A DNA stretch of 9,824 nucleotides from an uncultured Ruminococcus sp. Its GTDB lineage: Bacteria; Bacillota; Clostridia; Oscillospirales; CAG-272. The stretch's first letter is position 1; each line of letters starts with the position of its first letter. Positions 1 to 4,893 of this stretch are shown here, piece after piece. Location: NCBI GenBank assembly GCA_902766575.1, contig CACXED010000340.1:1-9824 (forward strand). Reading direction: 5' to 3'. Below the pieces are notes generated by a model. That model was not told the origin of the DNA. It searched no databases and saw nothing but the letters and a program-made list of their open reading frames with translations. Both the position numbers and the translations under genes were made by a program.

Positions 1-402
1 GGGAGTCGGCAGATCAACGTTCCAGTCGATAGTTATCGGTATCTCACCTGTATCGACCGGATTGCCGTCAGCGTCGACAGCCGTGCAGCGGAGCTTTGCT
101 GCGTCGCCGTCGAGCGCGTTATAGAGCATCGCGTATGAAACTGACAGCTCGTCGCTCGTCTCGCCGCTGATGTTCACCCACTCGCCGTCAATGTATATCT
201 GCCACTGGTAGTCCTGCGCGCCATCGGGGACGCCGTATTTAGCAGCATTTATGCTGATGTGCTTATTTATCGGCAGACTGTGCTCGTCTGTGTAGACATA
301 ATCGTCTTCAATGAACGCGCCGTCCGTCGCGACCGTTCCCGGTACGGCGATCGACACTGTCAGCGACAGGCAGAGCAGCAGCGCCAGAATTCGTTTTTTC
401 AT
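1..402 (-). CDS. Secreted Ig-like surface protein, N-terminal part (runs off the window)
   Basis: The first 134 residues of a larger protein are visible; the frame is open to the window edge. Residues 1-26 form an ordinary Sec signal peptide (MKKRIL, a hydrophobic core, then a likely cut after PGTVA). It lacks the SipW-type L-A-Y-F-T motif carried by the four genes before it. Residues 45-126 look like one bacterial Ig-like beta-sandwich: YQWQ at 65-68, a tryptophan at 75, 'TSDELSVS' at 82-89 and a cysteine at 106 in 'AKLRCTAVDADG'. Such domains are common in adhesins and matrix proteins of Clostridia. The start is supported by AAAGGGGA about 10 bases upstream, overlapping the stop of the previous gene, so the two are probably translated from one message. 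Last visible member of the sipW operon. The role (matrix or adhesin component displayed with the fibre) is inferred from context; full length and anchor are unseen. Confidence 0.8.
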   Translation of the reverse strand, partial: MKKRILALLLCLSLTVSIAVPGTVATDGAFIEDDYVYTDEHSLPINKHISINAAKYGVPDGAQDYQWQIYIDGEWVNISGETSDELSVSYAMLYNALDGDAAKLRCTAVDADGNPVDTGEIPITIDWNVDLPTP

Positions 403-419
403 TGTCTGTTAGTCCCCTT

Positions 420-1016
420 TCAGTCCGGCCAGCCTGCGACCGCGGTAACTCCGCCCTCGGGAGCATTGTTAGCGGTCTGAACAGCCTGAGCATAGATCTT
501 TATGTTCGCGGTGCAGCCCTGATATTCGTTGCCCATCTTTGTATCGAATGTGACGGTATCGAACAGCGGCTCTGTAGCATTTCCTGCTTCGACGGGCAGC
601 TTGTAGTAGTAATAACCGTCCTCGCCATCAATCCAGTTGCTGCCTTCGCCGCCGATTGCGAGCACTATCAGCTCATTGTCGGCATTGAAGCCTACTTCAA
701 CGGCAGGATTCTGCTCGTTGAGCGTGATCTCCTTTTCAACCTTGACGCGGATCCATGCCGGTGATGAGCCGTCGTTCAGTATCGTGACCACCTTTGAGAT
801 TTCCATGCCGGGCATGACGTTATCTATCGGTGTCTCAGGATAATCGACCAGAACGCCGTCATCGCCGAGCTGCTGCTCTACGACGGTGATGTTGATGCTT
901 CCGGTGGTTATCACGTTATGCGCGCGCCCCTCGGCGGTGAAATACGCGAGCGTCCCGGCCGCGGCAATCGCTATGCAGATCGCCAGCACCGATAAGAATA
1001 GTATTTTTCGTTTCAT
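420..1016 (-). CDS. TasA/camelysin-like SipW substrate (198 aa)
   Basis: A secreted protein with the SipW-cognate signal peptide: MKRKI, a hydrophobic core, then GTLAYFT at 21-27, where SipW-type peptidases cut. The TasA-family pattern follows: 'NVITTGSINI' at 34-43, VMPG at 67-70, and a beta-strand run 'VVTILNDGSSPAWIRVKV' at 76-93 matching the same position in its neighbours. The end carries the family strand 'IKIYAQAVQ'. It is expected to be exported, processed by the SipW peptidase encoded at the head of the operon, and built into an extracellular fibre or matrix. The start is fixed by AAGGAG 9 bases upstream. It is separated from the preceding TasA-like gene by 154 bases containing overlapping stem-loops, while the next gene starts only 17 bases after its stop. 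It may therefore be a minor or accessory subunit expressed with the Ig-like protein; that ratio is inference. No sortase motif or zinc-protease signature is visible. Confidence 0.88.
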   Translation of the reverse strand: MKRKILFLSVLAICIAIAAAGTLAYFTAEGRAHNVITTGSINITVVEQQLGDDGVLVDYPETPIDNVMPGMEISKVVTILNDGSSPAWIRVKVEKEITLNEQNPAVEVGFNADNELIVLAIGGEGSNWIDGEDGYYYYKLPVEAGNATEPLFDTVTFDTKMGNEYQGCTANIKIYAQAVQTANNAPEGGVTAVAGWPD

Positions 1017-1170
1017 TGAGGTTAGCTCCTTCCGGTGATTTATTTATGATCAATTGGATGGCGTTTAATTTTATGTCCCAGAACGCAGGACATACAAGGC
1101 TACCCGAATGCTCGGATATCCTTGTATGCCCTGCGCCCGTTCGGGCGCAGGGTCATGGGGTATGTAGGGA
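1017..1170 (-). promoter_or_regulatory. Intergenic element with three overlapping stem-loops
   Basis: Read as minus-strand RNA, three stems share arms. Stem A pairs 1142-1152 with 1129-1139 (11 bp, or 10 bp with a GAAC loop). Stem B pairs 1120-1134 with 1085-1099 (15 positions) and continues inward through 1112-1118/1101-1107. Stem C pairs 1088-1094 with 1072-1078 (7 bp, 9-base loop). A and C can coexist; B uses arms of both. The A.C mismatches in stem B on the plus strand (1090/1129 and 1103/1116) become G.U pairs in minus-strand RNA, so the fold is favoured in the operon's direction. No T-tract follows any stem, so it is not a standard intrinsic terminator. Possible roles are mRNA processing or stabilisation of the upstream message, attenuation, or an extragenic palindromic repeat. 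Confidence 0.6.
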
Positions 1171-1974
1171 TTATTCAGCCCACGGATTGAAGTCAGCGGA
1201 ACCGAATGCGGCAGCGATAGCATCAGCTGCATTGTCGAAGCCGTCAGCCTGTACAGCTACTGCGAATACAGGGCAGCTTACTTTTCCTTCAAGAATACTC
1301 AGATCGGCAGTGAGATCACGCGTGTCAACATACTTGCCGTTTTTCATATCGACATGGCTGTCAAGGTATACGCCGGAAACAAACTGTTCAGTGGTTGCAT
1401 CTGCAGCAAGCTTCTTATAATAATCAGCATAGTATACATTATAATCTACACCATTTATCTTTGTCTCGAAATAGTTCCAACCACTGTGCTGGGGCTTAGC
1501 TTCAGAACCCCAGAGCCACTGATTGTTATAAGTCGATGCGCCATTTGCGTTACCAAAGTTGAAGTGCAGGACATTCAGGCTGGCGTTGAAACCTTCATCA
1601 AAGCCATCATCAAGTGCGGACGGAATTGCGAAGTAAGCGCGAACCCATGCGTCAGACTTGCCAGTGTTCTTAATGGTGACAATCTTGTCAACATAGTTCT
1701 TTGCAACAGGCTGACCAATTGCATCCTTATCGCCCTGAGCAGCGCCAACGATAGGCATCAGAACCTGATCCTGCTCAAATGTCTCAAGCTCAGTGGTCTT
1801 GTCGCCATTCTCGTCAACTTTTCTCTGCTGTTCGATAAGTTCAATCTTAACACCGCCGACGGTGAAGGTGTTGGTAGCAGTCTTCGTATCGGTGAAGTAC
1901 GCGAGGGTTCCGCCTACGATGGCAATGGCGAGCATTACCACACACAGGGACATGGCTAAAATCTTCTTTTTCAT
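1171..1974 (-). CDS. TasA-like fibre protein, SipW substrate (267 aa)
   Basis: The largest of the four SipW substrates and the closest to the usual clostridial TasA-like type. The signal peptide is MKKKI, hydrophobic residues 6-20, then GGTLAYFTD at 21-29. 'NTFTVGGVKIEL' at 35-46 follows, a stretch nearly repeated in the 224- and 186-aa neighbours. The core has 'VTIKNTGKSDAWVR' at 99-112 and a tyrosine-rich centre. It ends with VAVQADGF at 239-246 and an alanine-rich short helix. By analogy with Bacillus TasA it should be a secreted beta-sandwich that polymerises outside the cell after SipW processing. AAAGGAGA just upstream of the ATG supports the start. Stable stem-loops directly follow its stop, a layout often used to keep an upstream major-subunit message abundant, so it may be the main fibre subunit; this is inference. 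Confidence 0.9.
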   Translation of the reverse strand: MKKKILAMSLCVVMLAIAIVGGTLAYFTDTKTATNTFTVGGVKIELIEQQRKVDENGDKTTELETFEQDQVLMPIVGAAQGDKDAIGQPVAKNYVDKIVTIKNTGKSDAWVRAYFAIPSALDDGFDEGFNASLNVLHFNFGNANGASTYNNQWLWGSEAKPQHSGWNYFETKINGVDYNVYYADYYKKLAADATTEQFVSGVYLDSHVDMKNGKYVDTRDLTADLSILEGKVSCPVFAVAVQADGFDNAADAIAAAFGSADFNPWAE

Positions 1975-2014
1975 GTTTGGGTCTCCTTTATAATAATGAT
2001 AAATTTTTATGTAC

Positions 2015-2030
2015 TCCGGATTTCTCCGGC
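2015..2030 (-). promoter_or_regulatory. Small GNRA stem-loop between two TasA-like genes
   Basis: As minus-strand RNA, CCGGA-GAAA-TCCGG forms a 5-bp stem (2016-2020 with 2025-2029) closed by a GAAA tetraloop, about 12 bases after the stop of the 186-aa gene. The next bases are A/T-rich but there is no clean T-tract, so termination is unlikely. It may be an mRNA stabiliser or punctuation hairpin; chance cannot be excluded for so short a stem. Confidence 0.3.
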
Positions 2031-2041
2031 GTCATACGGGG

Positions 2042-2602
2042 TTAGGTTGTGGGGATTTGCGCCCACGCATCAGCAGGAGTAAAATCAGATGCTCCATTGT
2101 TAAGCTGTATTGCGTATGCTTTGATAGTAAGGCTGAATTGCTGAGTAATTTCACCTTTTGTAAGCGTATCAAGTACAGTTATTTTATTATCTTTTATAAC
2201 AGGGAATACCTGATCGCTTGTAGATGATGAAACTGAGCGGTAATATACTCCGGTATGACCAGTCAATTCAGACCATCCACTCGCAATAGAATACGTAACC
2301 TTGCTTGCAGGCCAATTGGTTTCTTGAATCTTTACAAAGAGCCAACAATTTTCGGAGTTTGCCTTAACAGTTACTTTAGGGTCTTTTGTGATATTGACTC
2401 CCGGTATAACTTTATAGCCAGCACCTGTAGTCTCAGTCAGTTCAATATCAATATCACCAACCGTGAACGTATTTGTAACCGAAGGCGTTGTTGCCGTCAG
2501 CCAAGCGACCGAGCCGCCGACGATACCGCCGATGATAAGCGTAAGCGCGAGAATCATAACCAGTAAGCGTACGCTTATGCCGTTATTTTTGCGCGTTTTC
2601 AT
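2042..2602 (-). CDS. TasA-like SipW substrate (186 aa), divergent signal motif
   Basis: A secreted beta-sandwich protein of the TasA/SipW-cognate group. The N-region is longer than in its neighbours (MKTRKNNGISVR), followed by a hydrophobic stretch at 13-28 and a variant cleavage motif GGSVAWLT at 29-36 instead of GTLAYFT. NTFTVG at 44-49, VIPG at 65-68, 'PKVTVKANSENCWLFVKI' at 75-92 and YAIQ at 163-166 align with the 224-aa protein, so the two look like duplicates. AAGGAGT upstream of the ATG supports the start, and only 20 bases separate it from the previous stop, so co-expression is near certain. The signal-peptide end is markedly more GC-rich than the mature part (50-60% against 32-37% in counted 60-base lines). 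Presumably a fibre or matrix subunit; the exact role is unknown. Confidence 0.87.
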   Translation of the reverse strand: MKTRKNNGISVRLLVMILALTLIIGGIVGGSVAWLTATTPSVTNTFTVGDIDIELTETTGAGYKVIPGVNITKDPKVTVKANSENCWLFVKIQETNWPASKVTYSIASGWSELTGHTGVYYRSVSSSTSDQVFPVIKDNKITVLDTLTKGEITQQFSLTIKAYAIQLNNGASDFTPADAWAQIPTT

Positions 2603-2622
2603 GTCGTCTTACTCCTTAGGGA

Positions 2623-3297
2623 TTAGTTCTTGAAAGCAGCCCAAGCAGCATTTGCATCCTTAAATCCGTCTGCCTGAATTGCCTCTGCAACGATTTCAAT
2701 CTTGATTCCGCCGAGTGCAGCTAAATCATCGTTAGTCCAATTATCGGGAATCTTGATACCCGTGAACAGTGCAGGAAGTTTGGTATCAGCAGTCTCAGCC
2801 GAAACAGTTGTGTTGTAACGATACTCATAGGTAATAACGGTATATTTCGATGTAGTGCTATCTGCATTTGTTTTTTCTTCAACTGCTACAATTTTATTTA
2901 CCTGTTTCCATGCCGCATTGTAGCCAGTGAAAATTTCGTCAAGATCAGTTGCAAACTTTTCATCTTTGAGTTCTTTGTCGAAAGTAGCAGTAACGAGCAT
3001 ACGGACATACGACTCCTCGCTCTTAGCAAGTACAGTTACTGTAGGGTCTTTATCGTACTCATGACCGGGCATCAGTTTGTACGAATTTGCCTTAACACGA
3101 GCAGCATCAGCTCCGGTAAGTGCTTTTCCATCAGCACCAACTTTTGCTTCATCGAGTTTGATTTTTACCTGACCAACAGTGAACGTATTAGTAACCGTAT
3201 CAGTCGACGTCAGATACGCCATCGTTCCAAGCACAGACACGGCAATCAGAGCCACCATGCACAGCGCCAGGAGCACAACCTTGTTCTTTGTTTTCAT
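2623..3297 (-). CDS. TasA-like SipW substrate (224 aa), first after the peptidase
   Basis: First substrate gene after the signal peptidase. Signal peptide: MKTKNK, a hydrophobic core at 7-22, then GTMAYLT at 24-30, a SipW-cognate variant. The mature part begins with 'NTFTVGQVKIKL' (37-48), then LMPG at 75-78 and 'PTVTVLAKSEESYVRMLV' (85-102). It ends with EAIQADGF at 205-212 and 'DANAAWAAF', matching the end of the 267-aa protein. An ideal AGGAGG lies at 3308-3313 with a 10-base spacer, stronger than any ribosome binding site detectable at the peptidase gene itself. This suggests higher translation than the upstream enzyme. It is exported and processed by the peptidase, then assembled at the surface, by family analogy. 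The mature part is AT-rich relative to the peptidase gene. Confidence 0.88.
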   Translation of the reverse strand: MKTKNKVVLLALCMVALIAVSVLGTMAYLTSTDTVTNTFTVGQVKIKLDEAKVGADGKALTGADAARVKANSYKLMPGHEYDKDPTVTVLAKSEESYVRMLVTATFDKELKDEKFATDLDEIFTGYNAAWKQVNKIVAVEEKTNADSTTSKYTVITYEYRYNTTVSAETADTKLPALFTGIKIPDNWTNDDLAALGGIKIEIVAEAIQADGFKDANAAWAAFKN

Positions 3298-3307
3298 TTT
3301 TTGAAAA

Positions 3308-3313
3308 CCTCCT
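3308..3313 (-). promoter_or_regulatory. Consensus ribosome binding site AGGAGG
   Basis: A perfect AGGAGG sits 10 bases before the ATG at 3295-3297. It fixes the start of the 224-aa TasA-like gene and contrasts with the missing Shine-Dalgarno sequence of the upstream signal peptidase gene, implying different translation levels from one message. Confidence 0.8.
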
Positions 3314-3354
3314 GAAAATAAATTTTTTATATAGGGAACCTTTCGGTATTGCCC

Positions 3355-4095
3355 TCAATGTTGTTCGGGCGGGGGATTTCCGCCCTTGGCGCGCCGCTTT
3401 TTCATGCGCGTCAGTATCTTCGCCTCGTCCTTTGAGCCGATCGCCTTGCGCTTCAGCAGCCCTCGGATGGCCTGTACCTCCTGCGGCGTCAGCAGCCGCT
3501 CGGTGATCGCGTCGATCTGCTCGTCGAGCTCGGCGTCGCAAAGCTCGGTCTGCCGCAGCTCGTTCAGCCGCGTGCGGAGCATACTCCCGTTCTTGTCCTC
3601 CGCAAACACGTCCGGCAGGAACACCAGCAGCATCAGCACCGCTCCGATCGCGATCGCGATGTACATCCCCGGCGGATTCTGTATGTAATTCGCCGCGTAG
3701 CCGAGGTAGGGGATGCAGAGCACAGGCGTGCCGATCACATTCTTGCAGTGAACCGCTCCGCCGTCCGGCGCGTCGTTAGCGTCGCCCTTGGTGCGGAACC
3801 GGATGACCTCGGGATCGGTCTCGTCGGGGATTATCTCGATCACGCGGTGCGTCGCCACAGTGTCGGCGTCGAGCATGAAGGTTATCACCTGTCCGACCTC
3901 GATGTCCTCGGGGTCGACCTTTTTTACATATATCAGCGAGCCGGTCCTGTATTCCGGCTCCATCGAGCCGGACAGCACAGTGTAGACCTGCAGTCCCACC
4001 AGCCGCACTCCCACAAGCATCACCGCGAACAGCGCTACCGCCGCGACTAACAGCGTGCTGACTATGCTCCATATTCTTCTGATTTTATTGTTCAT
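3355..4095 (-). CDS. sipW: Signal peptidase I, SipW/ER type, with C-terminal tail
   Basis: A membrane peptidase that removes signal peptides from TasA-type proteins. Residues 9-35 are a transmembrane anchor. 'YTVLSGSMEP' (38-47) holds the catalytic serine, Ser44. 'ATHRVIEI' (81-88) has His83 where bacterial type I enzymes have lysine, which marks the ER/SipW class. 'TKGDAND' (102-108) is the conserved acidic box. A second membrane segment spans about 143-163. Beyond it are ~80 extra charged residues (164-246), rich in Arg, Lys and Glu, that should lie in the cytoplasm; Bacillus SipW, about 190 residues, lacks such a tail. It heads an operon with four cognate substrates. No clear Shine-Dalgarno sequence precedes the ATG; the start was chosen because MNNKIRR leads directly into the anchor and an in-frame stop lies about 36 bases upstream. 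The promoter is at 4220-4248. Class assignment is firm; the tail's role is unknown. Confidence 0.93.
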   Translation of the reverse strand: MNNKIRRIWSIVSTLLVAAVALFAVMLVGVRLVGLQVYTVLSGSMEPEYRTGSLIYVKKVDPEDIEVGQVITFMLDADTVATHRVIEIIPDETDPEVIRFRTKGDANDAPDGGAVHCKNVIGTPVLCIPYLGYAANYIQNPPGMYIAIAIGAVLMLLVFLPDVFAEDKNGSMLRTRLNELRQTELCDAELDEQIDAITERLLTPQEVQAIRGLLKRKAIGSKDEAKILTRMKKRRAKGGNPPPEQH

Positions 4096-4104
4096 AGCTG
4101 ATAG

Positions 4105-4146
4105 CCGGATCGTCTGCGCGGGTTATTTCAGCATTTTGGGATCCGG
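4105..4146 (-). promoter_or_regulatory. sipW leader: hairpin and mini-ORF before a start lacking a Shine-Dalgarno site
   Basis: CCGGATC at 4105-4111 is perfectly complementary to 4140-4146 (7 bp). The loop contains a mini-ORF ATG-CTG-AAA-TAA (4134 down to 4123). The 3' arm ends about 10 bases before the sipW ATG, where a Shine-Dalgarno site would normally lie and none is seen. This could hold sipW translation low or make it conditional. The rest of the ~118-base leader shows no recognised riboswitch. Confidence 0.35.
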
Positions 4147-4219
4147 AATGTCCTTTCGAAATCAAGGGTAAATTATTTTACGCAGGTGTTAACGGTTATC
4201 CCTCTCAACCTACAGAGAT

Positions 4220-4248
4220 ATTATACCACCTAATTTTCGATCTGTCAA
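4220..4248 (-). promoter_or_regulatory. Sigma-A promoter of the sipW operon
   Basis: Reading leftward: TTGACA (4243-4248), a 17-base spacer, TATAAT (4220-4225), with a TG extended -10 (TGGTATAAT) and an A-rich block upstream of the -35. All twelve consensus positions match. The start site is expected near 4213, giving a leader of about 118 bases. The strength implies high basal transcription unless a repressor acts. Confidence 0.88.
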
Positions 4249-4254
4249 TACTTT

Positions 4255-4473
4255 TATGGTAAAAGCATCCTGTTTTCATAACTATCGTCATTATCCACTA
4301 TAATGTCGCTGATTTTTGGATGATTTTTTCTTCGCAGATGTGCTCGAATGGTAAATCCAAAGGCGTGAAAACATCGTCGCAGGCTGATAATATCGCGCTC
4401 TTTACGGTTCTGAGCGCCTTGTGTTCCGGAGCTGTACTGGAATCCAAAGTAGGAGATAATTTCCATAAAAGTA
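4255..4473. other. Spacer between two divergent promoters, no convincing gene
   Basis: About 220 bases between the back-to-back promoters. Three overlapping reading frames stay open here (minus 4254-4523 and 4298-4480, plus 4320-4574). None has a ribosome binding site or a recognisable domain, and all run through promoter elements. Simultaneous openness in several frames may mark a decayed gene or a conserved non-coding block. No RNA family was recognised. Confidence 0.35.
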
Positions 4474-4502
4474 TTGACATTCAGGAACCATTGTGGTATA
4501 AT
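4474..4502 (+). promoter_or_regulatory. Second consensus sigma-A promoter, facing right
   Basis: TTGACA (4474-4479), a 17-base spacer, TATAAT (4497-4502), also with an extended TGG before the -10. The preceding bases 4463-4473 plus the -35 are identical to the sipW promoter: CCATAAAAGTATTGACA occurs in both, in opposite orientation, and both end in GTGGTATAAT. Expected start site near 4509. A terminator follows at 4563-4588. Confidence 0.85.
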
Positions 4503-4508
4503 TATTTT

Positions 4509-4588
4509 ATAAATCATCCACATATTTCTAATAAAAATCCCAGCAATATCTGTAATTCTTTCAGTGGAAAGTAATTTCTACTTTTTTT
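4509..4588 (+). ncRNA. Predicted ~80-nt small RNA or terminated leader
   Basis: A full-consensus promoter (4474-4502) and a rho-independent terminator (4563-4588) bracket about 80 bases with no ribosome-bound ORF. The simplest reading is a short independent transcript with an A/U-rich 5' part and a 3' hairpin. The alternative is a leader whose terminator is sometimes bypassed to reach the oxidoreductase at 4894; that gene has its own promoter at 4732-4760. An alternative hairpin (4556-4562 region with 4567-4577, CTTTC/GAAAG plus AATT/AATT with one bulged U) would break the terminator stem, which would suit attenuation. No known RNA family is recognised. Confidence 0.42.
4563..4588 (+). terminator. 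Rho-independent terminator, plus strand
   Basis: AGTGGAAA (4563-4570), GTAA tetraloop (4571-4574), TTTCTACT (4575-4582): an 8-bp stem with one G.U pair in plus-strand RNA, closed by a GNRA loop and followed by seven T (4582-4588). There is no T-tract on the other side, so it works only rightward. Confidence 0.72.
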
Positions 4589-4731
4589 GACATTCATCGC
4601 TTTCGCCAATATTACTCTCCTCGCCGGGAAATAATTATCGAAATATTACGACTCAACAGAGCTCGTTTTGCGGACGGCTTCGGCTCGCGTCTGAGAAATT
4701 TATGAACAAGATGAAAACTTTCGCCGGGATA

Positions 4732-4760
4732 TTGAAATCAGCTCCGCAGTCTGCTATAAT
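4732..4760 (+). promoter_or_regulatory. Sigma-A promoter of the oxidoreductase gene
   Basis: TTGAAA (4732-4737), a 17-base spacer, TATAAT (4755-4760). The start site should fall near 4767, at the beginning of three tandem 9-bp repeats. Because the promoter lies inside the upstream part of the long open frame that begins at 4702, it argues against that upstream start and for the ATG at 4894. Confidence 0.72.
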
Positions 4761-4764
4761 AGTG

Positions 4765-4791
4765 ACGTTTATAACGTTTATAACGTTTGTA
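4765..4791 (+). repeat. Three tandem 9-bp repeats at the transcription start (operator candidate)
   Basis: ACGTTTATA, ACGTTTATA, ACGTTTGTA in direct succession, beginning 4 bases after the -10 box. Each unit starts with ACGTTT, and AACGTT dyads form at the junctions. Placement over the predicted start site is typical of a repressor-binding array. No regulator is identified from the sequence. Confidence 0.6.
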
Positions 4792-4817
4792 CAGATAATT
4801 TCTGACAAACGATCTGC

Positions 4818-4855
4818 CCGCGGCTCCGCTTCGGCTCAAAACGGAAGCCGATCCC
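4818..4855 (+). promoter_or_regulatory. Leader hairpin(s) before the oxidoreductase
   Basis: Two alternative stems share the 3' arm AGCCGA. TCGGCT six bases upstream gives a 6-bp stem with a 9-base loop, or the earlier CGGCTCCG pairs with CGGAAGCCG with one bulge. Both lie in the ~125-base untranslated leader, about 40 bases before the ribosome binding site. There is no T-tract, so it is not a terminator. Confidence 0.3.
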
Positions 4856-4893
4856 GCAGGCTTCGCCTTGGTGCGAGAAAGGATGGTCACAAA

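Noticed and set aside
1129..1152. Rho-independent terminator after the 267-aa TasA-like gene
   Set aside because: The stem is strong but the bases that follow on the transcript are GGCATACAAGG with no T-tract, and the next gene has no clear promoter of its own.
3200..3541. Minus-strand 113-codon frame overlapping the end of the peptidase gene and the start of the next gene
   Set aside because: It is Arg/Ala-rich, out of frame with both real genes and spans their junction, so it is a shadow.
4096..4213. Metabolite riboswitch in the sipW leader
   Set aside because: I looked for TPP-like and cyclic-di-GMP-like core motifs; only short unrelated matches are present.
4220..4502. Phase-variable invertible promoter
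   Set aside because: The promoters lie within the repeats and point outward, so inverting the segment between them would leave both promoters facing the same way; no recombinase is visible nearby.
4702..4893. 64-residue N-terminal extension of the oxidoreductase from the ATG at 4702
   Set aside because: The stretch contains the -35/-10 promoter, the tandem repeats and leader hairpins; the Rossmann fold and a good ribosome binding site begin at 4894.
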